Origin: Prinia subflava
Lineage: Eukaryota > Chordata > Aves > Passeriformes > Cisticolidae
Assembly: GCF_021018805.1 (NCBI RefSeq)
Contig: NC_086283.1
Location: 55,122,312 to 55,186,311, forward strand
DNA: 64,000 bases
Direction: 5' to 3'
Positions 11,501 through 26,500 of the stretch are shown piece after piece. The position numbers and the translations under genes were made by a program. Under the pieces are notes generated by a model. It ran no database searches and was not told the DNA's origin. It worked only from the letters and a program-made list of their open reading frames with translations. The first letter of the stretch is position 1. Every line of letters begins with the position of its first letter.

Positions 11501-14500
11501 ACAGCATATTATCCAAATGAAAAAAAAAAAGGGGGAGAGAGAAAGAGCTACTTACAAGCATTCAAAATGAAAAAAGTTTACGTAGAGAGACAGTAACAAT
11601 TACATACTATCTGGAGATAAACTGGGTAATATGCAAGACAAACAGGCAGAAAGTGAAAAAAATAAAAAATAAAGCTTAATTAAAATTATCAGTTTATTAT
11701 TTCAATTTACACTGGCTTTAAATATTAATGTAATACTTACGCATTAAATAAGGAATTGGCTTCAACTAAATTTTATCAAATGGAATCTGTGTTTGGCCAT
11801 TTAACTTTCTTACAGAGCTCATACTAAAAATCATTTCCCGTCTACTATATTGTTTCTGGGAAAATATAGTGCATTTTTTAATACTGAATTTTCTAGCTTT
11901 GCCCTTCCTCATTACATGCTGAATTACAAAAATTTTTGTCTGATCTCAATAAGACCAATTTACACTAGTTGAAACAACTTCCCTCCCTTGTCTACATTAA
12001 AACTGTCTTTTTTTGCTCTGCTTTCTATTCTGATACCTCTGACAGAGATTTTTTCTCTCTATGTCAACAATTTTTGTCATCTCCAAATACGTTTTCCTTT
12101 AAAGATTATTAATTAAGTCAATATTTTTCATCTGCATACAACCATTTTCTGTATTTTATATTATTGACCTCAGAAACAGATTGACATTTCACAGAAATCT
12201 GAAGCTGTACAAGATACATCTATTTCCATAAGCTCATTTTCATTACCTATCTTAGCTTCTGTTTTTTCACTTTCAGAGAGCTAAAAATATTTAATGTGCC
12301 TGTCTTCTACAGGAAGCCACAAAATCTTACCTGTGACACTGCTTGCTCTGGAATTAATTCACACTGCAAACAGGGCTACAGAATATAGAAACACTCAGCA
12401 AGAACACCCAAACATAAATTTGTGTGCACCATAAACTGAAGTAAGTTAGAGTTCTACATGAACTATATTTAAAACAGCTTGAGGCATTTAAGGTAAGAAA
12501 CCTGGTCAACTCTAAGACACTTGGATTTTTCTATATATACCCGAGTATATTTTCAAGCATACATCTATCTTGGTTCATACATATAATCAGAGTGAATCTT
12601 TGCTTTAGAAAGTATTCTACATAATTTACGCATTATCAATAAATACAGGAATTTAAAAAATCATATTCAGTATTCTTGAATTCAAGTTTTTAGGACTTGG
12701 AATTAAAATGCTATGGGGTCATACTTCAGTTTCATACTGATTTTTTCTTACAGTTGAAAGACTCATGGCTTCAGCTACAACATAAAAATACAGTGTTCCT
12801 GTATTCTGTCTAACATGAAATGATGTTCATCCACTCATGCTTACTGAATTCATTCCACTGAATAGGTCTCCAGATCCTACATGAGCTGTGTGAACGAAGT
12901 TTGTTGGCTCCCCAATCATGCTTCGATCAATCCGCCGTCGTCTTTTCTGAAAGGAAGGTAAAGAAACCATCTGAGATTCACTGAAAAGGCAAAACCAGTA
13001 TGTGTCATAAATGTAGAAGTTAACCATCTATAGGAAGGATATTGCATACACTCTAAGATATTTCAACAGAGTCAAAAAACAGAGACCAAATTCTGCGTTT
13101 AACCAAAACAGTAATATTATTATCCTTTTTGGAGGATGTGTACCAGACAAGCACAGATACCACTCCTAATGTTTAGGCCAACAAAATATTTGTAAATAAC
13201 CTCACTAAATTCCACATTTATTAACCAATATTTGCAATGTTTCATACAGTAACTTCTGCCTATATTTGTATTCAAATCATCAGATCAAATCTGAGTCATT
13301 CAAAACAAGAATTAGGGATCAAAGTGTGTTAAGAACAGTCTGTGAAGCCACTAACTTATGGAATTTCTTAGCTGCATGCCCTGATGTCACTATTTGTAAT
13401 ATACTTCATGGCAATGTCCAGAACAGTGCCTCGAGTTTCATCAGGGTTAGTCACGGACGTATCTTTACTGAACTCTGAACCCACATACTCAAGATAACTT
13501 CCAGTCTGTATGATTCTCAGCTGTGAGCTGAAGGGGTGCAGTGCAGTAGAGTAAGGCAAAATGCCAGCTCAGGGACTCCTCTGATTCCTACATTGTGTGA
13601 CAGAAGGCAACAATTGCTTAACCTCTACTTCCCAGTTTTCAGAGTCACAGCTTCGTTTTTTAGTAATCTAATAACATGCAAATAAAAAAAGATTAGAGGC
13701 AGTAAAGAATTTCCCTAATTAAAGCTGTTTTGGTTGCCTGCCTCCAACTAAGCATTGCATCTAAAGGAGAAAAATAAGAAAACTCTATCCTCATTTCTTA
13801 GGCCAGAGCCAGGAGCCTATACAGAGCAATTCATGCAGTGTGTAGTCACCACATGCCCATACTCTGAAAAAAGCCTGCATTTGGAAAGAAAAAAAACAAG
13901 AAGAAGAAAAAAAAAAAAGCCATGAAAAGCAGTTCCAGTATCTCAGTTTAAGGTATATTGTACTAAGTAGAATTTAACAGCTAAAAAATTACTTGAGCTC
14001 AAGTGAAACCTTCCCGTTACCCTAAAGTTCATTCAATCTTGTTTTTAATTACTCTATTTCTAATTGGCTATGAGACTTTAAGACCACACAGACTCAAGGC
14101 ACAAAGGTGCATGCCTGGGCTAGCTACTATTTCAATGGCTACAGATGAAATCTTTATGAATCAGAGCCCACAGCTATGAGAATACGTCATAGGGTTTAGC
14201 CAGCAAGTACAGAACACATTTAATCCTGTCCTCCACCTTTTCCCTTTTACAAAAACCAGATTTCAGTAGGTTTCAGTATGTTCTTGCATGCTATGAATAG
14301 CTGGGATGAGGAACATATAAAATTCTGAAAAAACAGCTTAATACAATGATCTGATTTACGCTATAACTACTAGTGAATTCTCTAATTCCAAAGAATTTTC
14401 AAAAGCAATCGATCAAATAAAGTATTCCAGATGTAAAAGAAGTTGTATTTACTCATCCCATACTGCAATATGCTGTGATGTTGACACAGAATGATGATCT

Positions 14501-17500
14501 AGGCAGATGTATGAAAATACACTGAAAAATATGAAAAATAATTCAAACACTTAAAATTGTGTCATGTCTAGAGTAGTTGCCCCTCTCCCTCTTTTAAAGA
14601 AATAGCAGCCAAATTTATGTATCTAAATAATACATTCGTAACTTCTTCATTTCAGTAGAGTTTTGATGCAGAGAAGATGTAGACACACCCAAACATTTTA
14701 GATTTTTCTTATCATGTTTATGAGTTTTTATGACAATTTAACTTCTTTTTTGTGCAAAGTAACTTATTTTACTCCTTAACTTGTTGCTAAGATCACTGGC
14801 ATGCAAGTAACAAAGTGCTGGACCTTGTGAATGACTGTAAATGATTCTCCACTAATTGTCAGCTAGTCAACCAGTAACCACTAGTTAAACTGCACTGCCA
14901 CCAAACCACTTCTCTTATGTTAAGTGAGTTCCTTATCAGAGGCCATCAGCCTGTTACCCCCTGACATGTGCCCACTGATGTGAGCTCCATGAAGCTATGG
15001 AACAGTATTTAAATGCAGTGCTAAACTAAAACAGTTCACTGTGAAAGCAAATAAATTTATTTACTTTTTTTTTTTTCTGCAGGAGTACCCAGCTTGCATT
15101 TCCATTGCTGTTTTAGCTTGGATCCTGAAAATGCTTCTGAAGCAGTTTCATCAGTTCTCACTTATTATGATTCAATTTTAACTTCAGACTAACCTTGGAG
15201 TGCACAAATTAGATGTTTTTTTGGATGTAGCTGAACTGGAAAACTAACTGATGTCCTCCCATTGCTAACAGATACTGAGGCCAATGAACCAGGTGAGTCA
15301 GGCTGGAGCAGATCACAAGACATCTACTGCACATCGTGACTCCCCAGCAGCAACTATTCTGCTGTCCTATACAGCTGAACCTACTAGAACGTGCTGTTCC
15401 TGTAGACATGGTCTCAGCCAGAACCAAAATGACCAATTAGAATGTGTAAAGGGACATGGGGGGCACTGTAAAAAATCCACCTCTTTATGAGGAATGTAAT
15501 ACAAGAGAAAGCAGTAGAGGAACATGTCTGGAAAGGTTACAAAGCTTTTACAGAAGACATCATAAATATTAGCTTTTCCAGGATTTTGTTTTGAAGTTGT
15601 ATTTTCTGAGGTCATGTATCTGTAAGAATACATGCATAACAATGTTTTATACAGTAAGAATTAACACAAGATTGGTTTTTCTCAGTAAATTGATTTTGAA
15701 AGAAGCTGAGAAGCAGTACATTCACCTCCTCCTTCGGAAGAAATTAAACGTAGTTATTGTCATTTCCCTCTACCATCTGTGGCTTTCCATGCTCTCTCCT
15801 TGTGCAGCTCACAAGCCTTTTTATGTGACTGACTCGTTGTGGTGAAGAACTGATTTTGTGTTCTTGGCACTGAAAGTACTGTGCTTGGGAAGTGGCCCCT
15901 GTCTTCTCCAGGGCCACAGAAGCTGTGGCTGATCAGCTGAGTTAATCACCATGACTTTCGGGGGGGAAGACATAAAATATACTTTGTGTTAGAAGGAAAT
16001 AAAAAATGCTGACAGGGCTCAGCAATATTTAATCCCACTAGGCTTCACCCATACCTCAAACTGCTTGATATCATACAATAAATAATTACACTTAGAATAC
16101 ATTTACACACCACTAATCTAGTAATAAGTAGTAATGAAATGTGACTAAAGGTCATCTATAAAACAAATTAATGTTTATGACACTAGTGCAAAAAACTTCA
16201 ACATATACACACAACCCTGAGTATTTGTATCATCTAAAACTTTGTTTTCAAGATGTTTCTGACACGACAAGTAAATGCCCCAACCACGTCAGCCTAACAT
16301 GACTCCTGTGTCTTCTGTTTGAGTTCCTTGTGGTTTTTTTCCTAGCAGGAGGGAAATAGAAGTAGGTTCATATTATGATTACCTAACTTGACTGTTATCT
16401 TTGTTGGCAGTTTAGGTCAAGTTACTAAAACATTCCGTATCAATGGACAAAAAAAGTTTAAAATCTATTTAAGTATTTTTCCCTTTTGCCTTGTGCCAAA
16501 GCACTTCACCTTTTACTAGGAGGCCAAGGGGTGACAAAGAGATGCACAACAACGATGAGATGAGAGGAAAAGACCTGTAAAAGGATCCTAGAAGTGCAAT
16601 ATGAAGTACCATAATTTAATGGTAATAATTTTCCTCAGTTTGTTCCCTTGACAAAAACTGAAGAATACGTAATGGGCAATCCTTACATCATGAAAAGAAG
16701 AACTGATCTTGCAACTGAAGCAGAAGCAGGCTTGTGTGTTAAATGTCTTGAGAGGAATGGAAGTAGTCTGAAGACCCACCTAAGAAGCCTTGCTTTGAAT
16801 GTGCACTAGATGCAGTGAAATTGGATCACATTTCAGTTACCATAGAAATGAACTAAAAATTGATCTTTTCTATTCTTAACCTGCGAGTGACGCTTTGCAC
16901 CCACATGGTAGCATTTCCTTTCAAATACCAGATGAGAAATAAGATGGCCTCCAATAGTTGCATCACACAAAATATTTTAACCCTGCAAGTTTCTTGAAAC
17001 TTCAAACAATTTTAAACTTTTGACTAAAAAGGCAAACTAATCATTCCATGTAGTTAACCTACCCTTCAGCAAAGCTATAAACATTTCATTGAAATGCTGT
17101 TTTTCATAGTTCCAAAGACTACTTGTTGCAAGAACTTCAAAACTGTAATTTATTTCTTTAAACACACAATTGCCACTGATGGGTCCAGAAATACAAAAAC
17201 TTTCCTTTTTACTCCCCTGTATTTTTGGCTTTCAGAGAAGAAGTGATCTTTTTTCACTATCTACAGATTTTTTTCCAGAGGGCAGGCTGCACTTCTTTAG
17301 CTCAAGCCCTTTCATAAGTGACGGCAGCAATTCTGAATTAGGCAAGCTCTCTGCCTGTATGAAAAACACAAGTTTTGGAATATTTTCTCCTTTCCGCAGT
17401 ACCCCTCTCTGCTCCTCCCGAGAGGTCCTCCCCCCCCGCCCCAAAAAAAAAAAAAAAAGTTTAAGAGATGCAGAGCAACATCAAGGCCCCAAACATATAA

Positions 17501-20500
17501 AAAAAATATTAACTGATATCACTTAGATCTTGGGAGGCTGACAATTATTTTTCTGCTAGAAGTTCAAGTTGCAAGTGAGGTCTACCTTTGTATGAAGTCT
17601 CATACAAAGATATTTCAAAGTCAAGTGCCAGCCTATGTTTGCTAGGTATGAAAAGCAAAAGAATCCATTAAGCTCCAGAAGAGCATACTGTGCCAATTTC
17701 TACACCAGATATTTTGAGACGGCTGCTAAAAAAATATAAGAAATCCAAGTATAAGTGAAATGTGACACACAGCATTTGCACAGGACCCTACAACAGAAAA
17801 GTCTGCATGGATTTTACCTGCAGCAGGCTGCCCTCAGATGAAAGTGGTACTGCAGGTGCAGATGAGGAATGTGCACTAAAGCATAAAGAAATGCATGGTG
17901 GAAACTGAAGAAATTCAGAGGGGATGATATATTATTGCAATGTTGTGAATTCAAAATCTCTGAAAACAATGCTTCGTTATTAAAATTCACACATATGGCA
18001 GGTTTCTCCTATTGCTTATTCATTTACTTTATCCCACTTTACAATACAAGAAAAAGTGACAACTCTCTTTTTCCACACAGAAATGTTCTTTATCCACTGT
18101 ATGATGTCCTGGCTTTTTATATCTTAGGATCTCAGTAAAGTAAACCGTAAGAAACTAGGCAACAGAATACCTACTGTCCTCAACATCTACATGAACAACA
18201 ATTCAGTGGCAGGGACAGGCTGCATCTTTGCACCTCACATTCAGAATAACAAAATTTGGGATATAAGTCACAAGTAGTAAATCCTTGTTCTAATCGTTCT
18301 TCTCTAAAACTAAGACAGACACAGTTATGTTTCTATTAAGGAGAACTTTTTCTTTATTAATACTTGCTAATATCATCAAGTTATCACAAGGGAAGGATAA
18401 CTTTCCTATTGCCAACTTTTTAGCATTTACCCAGATGTTATGAGGGTAATCTTTAGTTACTGCTTCATATGTACAGTTTTGTCTTATTTCATATGCAGTA
18501 AAAATACACTGCACATACCATATTTACGCATTATTTAAGTTATATTAATATATCATGCATCTAAAGGTATGTTTTCTGTCATTCCACATTTACCTGTTTC
18601 CCAAAAGTGTAAGGCACAGTACAATAAATTAGAAAGGAAATAACATGCTGATCTATCTAGTCCGATTTTGTATGATTTATTTCCAACCATATCCATTTTT
18701 TTTCTCAAGATTGTCTTGTCTTTTGTTTTAACTATCTGTAGAAGAGGAATTTTTGTTCAATTTGTCACAATTTCTGCTTATTCTTCATGGCACAATAACT
18801 TTTCATGACGTATTATTTTGGCATGATACATAATGAGGGAAAAAAAAAAAAAGCTGTACCATGCTTTGGCATCTCAATGGATACAGAGTAAAAATATCAG
18901 CTTCCAAGTTAAATTTCCCAGTCTTGTATCAATTTCTTTAATTTCAGACTATTAAAATCATAAAATTAAAAGAAGTGCAGATTGTGTAGATCAAGCTATT
19001 AATAACACTCCACATCTGAGTGGGTTATGGCAGGAACATCAGTGGGCCCCATTCACCTGCTAGGCTTGCCTTCATGGAGTCAGCAATGCCTACTGTTGGC
19101 TGCCAAGCTCAGCAACCTTGCCAAGCCAAAAAAATAGTTTTCCCCTTTCCTTAAATTAATACTGTCATAAAACAGGCTTATCTCTCTTGGCAAATGCTAA
19201 CTAAAGAACATTTAATTCCTCTCCAAAGCCTTATTCAAGATTTAATAAATTCACTTGCTAACGCCCTACACAGAAACTCTCCCTGGTGAGCAGAGAACAA
19301 AATGATCCATCTACACGGTATAAAGAGTTGCTTTGCAAAATGGGTTTCTGTGGTCAGAGAACAAACATTTTATTGCCTCCAAAAAGTTTTCTTTTTTAAA
19401 AGCAAAAAGATGACTATGCATTCATAAACACTAGAAAGTTGCACAGCTTCAAACACTTGTCTCCACAGCACGAGGGTTAATTCTGACTGTCAGTCATTAC
19501 AATGGCATCAAATACACCAAGAAACAATTAATTCTCTGATACTTTTTCACAAGCTTGACTTTTAAGTAACAGTATGGTATTTAGAACATAATGAAACATA
19601 ATAACTTTTAATCACAACATCTAACTCTTTTAACACTAGATCTAGTGCTAATACATCTTTCCATACTAAACCATTCCAAATCCCAAACTCTCCTAAAGCA
19701 AAATAAATCCCAGTAGAGCCAACACAACTGCTATTCTTACGATAGGGCAAATGTAAAGGAGGAACATGCTCCTGGTTTTCCTCTGTATCTACCTGCTGTA
19801 TTTGTTTTCACTGTATTCTGTTTGCACACAATATGGGTGCACTGTCGAGACACTGATAATATGGATTTTTTAAAAAAGTTAAATAGGAACTATCAGAGGG
19901 TCTCACAACTTTTGTGTTTGATGTTTCAGAAATAACCCTCAAACAACAAGCCATTTTGGAGAACTTCTGTTACCGCTTACTCTAGTGCTGATTTCAGGAT
20001 TACCCAATGCAAAAAAGCAAACTCTTAACCAACAAATTTACTTTGGGTTCTTTTTACCAATCAAGATAGGCGTTTCCTACCTCCTCCCTGAGGAGGAAGT
20101 GACATTTCAACAATAGCACTGTTGAAACAGAGCCATTTGCTAGCTTTGTATTCAAAATCTCACCTGAAACTTCAAAAGCAGTGCAGGCCAAAGATAAAAA
20201 AAAAATTCCAAGACAGAAATCTAAGAGAAGATTTTTTGATTTAATCAAAATCAAGATAGTGAACTGTTTCAGGATGGAAGATTTGGATGATTAGAGGAGA
20301 AACTGAAATCCTTCACTTTGTATTCGTTCTTTGACCTTTCATACTTTTTGTATCTGTTCTGAAAAGATACCCGCAGCAAGATTCACACTGCTGTGGCACC
20401 CATCTGACCCTCCAGATGATTACACACAGGAAGGGCTAGGTACTCGCTCAGAATAGGAAGCATCAGATCACCCTGCAGAGGTAGTTTCTGTCCTCCCACA

Positions 20501-23500
20501 CACATGCTGTTCTACTTCCAAAATAGTCTTGTGCACAGAACGTCTGAATGTGTCTCAAGACAAGCTGTGGTCTGAGTAATGTTTCTGTGTTCTCAATACT
20601 GACCCATCAAAATTGCCTACAAAGGCTGTAGTGTCTCACATCAAACTCTACATAAGGGGGATGTAGGGGCAAGGGTATCCTATTTGTTTTTGTGCATGGT
20701 GTGCTTAAGATACATTTCTCCATACTTTCCACTCTAATTAGGAACCTATAGATTCACGTTAAAAACAATGAAAAACATGTATGTTAAAAACAACTAAATC
20801 ACTCAGTAGCAGACTAACACTGTGAAACCAACGGCTGGATATATAGGATCCTCATAAAGTCAGTGTGATATTTTTCAAGAAGAAAGGTTGCAAAATCCCT
20901 ATACATTTCCTCGAATATTGTGGTATTCTCATTTTTTCAGCTGTTTTAAATCTGTGCAGTTACATTGCAGAATCCATCATTTGTACAATCTCCAAGTACT
21001 ATACAAAAGTTGATGAAAGAGACACTATACAAAGTAATATTAAAATTCTAGTCAGCACTAGCATATGTTTAACATTTCAGTGTTTAATTCAGTTTTTGAA
21101 CCATAAAGTGACAATGACCATTCGAAGTGTAGGAGCCCACATACTCTCTGAATAAGCAAGAGTAGACCCATGAGTTTCAAATGCCTCACGTCAAAACATC
21201 TCCCACACAGAAGAAACAAAGAGATGCACAACTAAGGTAATGTGCAAGATAAACTGAAATGCTAGACACTGCCTCCAAACCACTGAATTTCAGTGACAGA
21301 TTTGTTCTAAAGCAGTAACATCAGGTATCTAAGACCAGCATAATGATGTTCTGACCAATGCTGTGATCTCCATCAACTACAAGGTACCAAAGCTGGACAC
21401 TCACTAAACTGCATTTTTCCCAAGTCTACTACTTGGGCAGTTTTTATCAGGTTGTTTAAAGACTCCCAACAGATTAAGGGTCTTGCAAACTATGGCTTCA
21501 TCAGAACAGAAGCAGGAAAAAACTGGCACAGGCTTTCATGCCAGCTCTTAAGCAACAGAGGTAAGTAGCAGGTTTCCAGAACACTCAGCTTTCATTAAGT
21601 TTTGAACAATTCATGATGCCTCATGATTTCTCTAGCTGAAGGAGTTAGCAAATTGAGACTAAGGACTGAAAAGAGCTAAGTTTTTTAATAATGTGACCTG
21701 TTACAACTAGCATCTAATAAGCTGATTATCAAGTATATACTGGATTTAGCTTTTACAGCAAAATCCCTTGGCATGTGCTGACTGAATCGAGCAGAAAAAA
21801 AATGATGAAATCTGATTGTCTGAGCTCCTCAGCAAAACAACTATCAGTTCCATTCATGTATAGAAAAAAGCAAAATTGAGGGGAAAATAAAAGAATCTAA
21901 AATGTCAGCAGAGGTGACATCACCAAATTTTCTAGATTGATTTTAAGTTTCAACCTTTGATCAATTTAATCTATTTCATAACTTTATACCTCAAACTGGA
22001 TTGTATATTATCACAAACAGCTCATTTTTTTCAGCAAATTCACCACCTTCTATCTTCTGAAGTATAAGCTTTTTGATTTGTTTACACAATATTCCATGAT
22101 ATTATGATGATGTGAGTCATCATATGACAAAACTGGCAATTGTAGCCTATGTTTTCTAAATAAACAAGAAAAAATTGCCAGATGAGGTCAAATGACTCTG
22201 GAAGACAATACGTCTTTCAAGAAATTTGTTTAGCTCACACATGAAAGGGAACTTGTTCCATTCCAGATGCTTAAACCACCTTTAAGTTACATAGTAAATC
22301 TGAATCTATTCCTTGGCATTAGCTAGAAAGCACTGTCCTTTTCAAAATACACATTAGTAAAATTTTAAGATTACATTTGCAACTTATAACTTGGCTGTCA
22401 TTTTGTCCACTAACTTACTTATCCTTCTAGTAATTTTATTTTTATTACTATTGTCTCTTTAACATTATTTTTTAAAAAGGTATTAAAAAACACCAGTAAT
22501 CTAAAAGAATCACACTAGTTTTCTACTACAGTAACTATACTGCTTTAATGTCTTTAGACTGTGAAGTCTGTAGATAACCAGGTAGTCAATTAAAGGACAG
22601 TAGAGCATGATAAAAGCAACAAATCATACTAAGAGAATAGTCTGGATAGGAAGAGACCTTAAAGACCATCCTCTGCCCCACAAAGTTCCAACTTCTTCTC
22701 AAGACCTTCCAACCACACCAAAAGTCCAAGTGCTCCAAGCGCCTGCTAAGGATGTGGCAGCAATAACTCCCCTGTGCAACTTGTTTCAGTGCCTCACTAT
22801 CCTCACAGTAAATAATTTCTTCTTAATATCCAACCTAATTCTACCTTCTTTCAGTTAAAAGCCATTCCCCCTTGTCCTACCACAACCTGCCCTTGCAAAA
22901 AGTCCCTTTCCAGCCTTTGTAGACACGCTTGTCTGTGACACCAGATTTAGTTTCTCAGCAAAAATCAGAACATTAACATATTAAGTCTATCCTTGCAGCT
23001 GCCCAGCTGAGTAACATCCAACAGTTTAGCTATTGCTAGGATCAAGTGCTTGTTACCAGCCTGTACAGATGAAAATAAAGTTAATCACTGAAACTTCAGG
23101 GTCAATCCAGATCTAGGACACAGATAAGGGACCAAAAGTGCTGTATAGAACATAGGCAGAGATACTGAAATAGTGTGTTTGTTCACCCATAAGAAAAGAG
23201 ACATCTCCTTGTGGCCCTAATGGTCTTCCACTACCTATACAGGAGGGAACAGAAGACAGACAGCCTTGAAGGTGCACAGTGGCAGGTTGAGAAGCCACAG
23301 CCCACAGTTAAAATACAGAAAACGCTGATTAAACATGTAAATACAATAAACACTTATGTAGCTGGTCAAACACTGGACCCAGTGAATTTGAATGTCCATC
23401 CTTTGAGATCCCCAGAACACAACTGATCCTGATCCTGCAAAAGTCAAGTCTACCTGGTTCTGTTTTGAGCAGCTGCACTGCACCAGATGGCATCCAGAGA

Positions 23501-26500
23501 TGTCTTGTCATCTAGACTACTTTACAAGCCTCTAGCTTCAGATGGTGATGAAGAGCAGGCTGCAACTGACTTTCCTGTATATTCTCCCCAGTAACCAAAA
23601 ATGCTAATAACATAAAACAGAGGTTAAACAAATGATACAAGGACTCACCACAGTACAAACTTTCTGGAAACTTCTAACAGCTTCTTACAAAAATCAAGTC
23701 TCAACGTTTTGCTAAGAACATGCCACGACCTGTAACATGTTGAGCTTTCTTTCCTTTCATTTACTGACCTTCCCCAACAGGACACAGGAAATACTTCAAG
23801 GATCATCTGGCATGATGAGAGCTGTAGTTTTCTAGAGGACATTGGCAGGATTACAACATGTAGCCCCTCCTGCTCAGCCAAATGAATGTCTCTTTTGCCC
23901 CAGATACAACACAAACAAAAGCTTTGGATGCGCTTAAGAACACTCAGTATCGAAACAGTTTTCTTTAAAAAATATCTTCCATGCTGTAATACGGCTTCCT
24001 AGAGCTAGCTGACTAAGAGAAAGAGGTTTGCTATGTCCTGTGTGTGCAGGGGTCTGAACACACTTGCATCTTGATGGAGGCACACATGTTGCATAAGGTA
24101 CATTATATGCAAGCCTTCTGTATTCCTTTGTACACTCTGCATAATCTTCTACATTGGAATAATATGCACATACCAAATTCCAGTGCAGAACAGCAAAAGA
24201 ACAAAAAACTACCTGAAATATCACCTCCAAACATGTAATAGCCCCTGTCAGACACACGATGCTCACACTCACCATACAAAACCAATCCCTTAATAAGCCT
24301 AACACTTTCTCTGGACCAGTTAAAGCATCCATTGCACTGAAGGTAATACCCCTAAAGGTACTGCTGTATGTTCTCACAAGCCTGCACATTGTGATTCACC
24401 TTTAACTATGACAATAAATCAGCATCCATGTGGTATTTTCAGAAAATCTCTTCATGCAACTCATTGTAATTCCCTTACTGGGAGGCAATGGATTTCTGTG
24501 AGTTATGGCACTGTTTATTTTTTAGCAGTAGGATTAACGAGTGGAAGATCTAGTACTTTTGCTGCAGGCAAAAACAAAGCCACAACATTTAATAGTAATA
24601 TCCTCAGGAATCAACAAACACACACACAGTGAATTAATGAGTTTTTCCACACCTCTGTGAGTATCATCTTAGAAACTTGGTATTACTTTGCCCAGACAGC
24701 AGCAGCTTCTTGTTGATATATATCTATGCAACAAAATGCCTAAATATTTTCCTGGTTCTCTAATGATAAACTGTACCACTTCTCAGTAAAGTTTTATCAA
24801 AATGAACTTGCTCTAAGTGTAGATACCTTTTTTTTTTTGTACAAATCTCTTTTTAAGGGAAGTAATCCCACTACAGCTTTGTGTGTCTCAGTCTGTGAGA
24901 GACAGTTTTGAACTTCTGGCGGCTGACCTTTCTAGAGATCTTCCCATTGGTGTTTCCTTGCTAAGTTCTCTGTCACCTGAGTGACCTCAGCATTGTCTCG
25001 GGGTTGTCCCTGCTGCTCCAAAGGCATACTGAGCAGTTACGTCCTCAGCATGAGTGCTGTACATGGCCTTGGATACCCTGATTTGCAGTAGGAGTGAAGA
25101 ATTCGTAAGCATGGAATCACAAATTTCCTTCAGTGGCCATTTAATTTCTTACGCCTGTGAAGACTTTTGCAAAGGTCCCAAATTTGACTGTCAGTCTGTT
25201 CATCCAGTTCATTTTAGGCAAATCACTTTGTAAAAAAATTGTAAAATTTTTGTTAAAAATCCCAAAATACATTATAATGTGACGGTCTGTCTTTGCTTGT
25301 GCTTGAGGCACTAAAGAAAAAAGGAGTTAGAACCTACACAAGGAAAGCAGGAACAGCCTCCCATGTTCCTCCCACACCACAAAAAATAATTACATATTTG
25401 AAAAGTGATCTCACTAGTGGATGTAGAAATGGTGACACTATACACAAAATTATAAAAAGACAATACAGCCAGCAGCCAAGACAATTTAGCAAGGGATGGC
25501 CCAGTAGGTATTTTAGAGATTCTTACGCATCAAGCCCACAGAGCATGGCTAGCGGCATCTCTGGGAAAGTAGTCTACCACTAAGTCTTAAGGAATGTTCA
25601 AACCAGCAGCTGTGCTTAGAGTTAAATTAGCTTTCTGCTCAGCTTTTGACATATTCAGAATATCATGGACACAGAGCAGCAACACAAAAGCCTAAGCCTG
25701 ACATGTAGCAAATACCACAAACAACAGAAGGGAAGTTGTTTAGGAACTAATTAACAAGTTCCAACTGAAGCATGGCAGCAAAGGAGGAGCAACATGGTGT
25801 GCCATTGAAAATCTGTAGGTTCAAAAGACAGACAGCAAAAACAAAAGGCCATAGTGCAGGAAAACTAGTCAAGTACTGAAAGCCTACATATTTTATTACA
25901 ATAAGGAACATAAAAAGGAAGGCCTTTCAAGAAGTGTCCTGCTTTCCTTGGAAAAACAAAAGAATCTCTACTGTCTGGTCCAGAATCTCATCAAAAGGAA
26001 AACACCAGTTCCAAGCATGTAGAGACCCTTTTGTGTAGTCTTGTTGAGGCATGCCATAATTCCAGAGGTCTTGAGTGTAAACTATCATTACTATTTCTAT
26101 TTCATCAAGTAAAGAAGTACCCCATATTACTAACTTCTTTGTCCCATCTACTCCTCTAAATTCCGTGTTGTTCGAAAAATGTATTTAGGAGCAGTAGCAG
26201 AAATAGCTTCTTATTCTTCCACTAGCTGCACTACAGAAACTTTGTAAAGTCAGGTGCATTCACTAGTCATAATTTGCTGCTAGACTCACAAGTAGTATCA
26301 ACAACATCACACCATCATTTCTAGTGTTGGCTGTTCATACTGTTCAGGAGAACCTTCCCACTTACTAATCCGTTTCTGTGGCAAGCCTATCCTTCCTTAT
26401 CTTGCAGGTCTTCTGCACCAAGTTATCCATGATAAATTTATTCCTGCAAAAGCAGATTTTCTGTTATTGTCTATGTCTCCTACTTGCATAATTTTTGGTA

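Noticed and set aside
15240..15500. Block with open frames on both strands, considered as a retroposon remnant
   Set aside because: No CR1 or LTR signature and no terminal repeats or target duplications were found.
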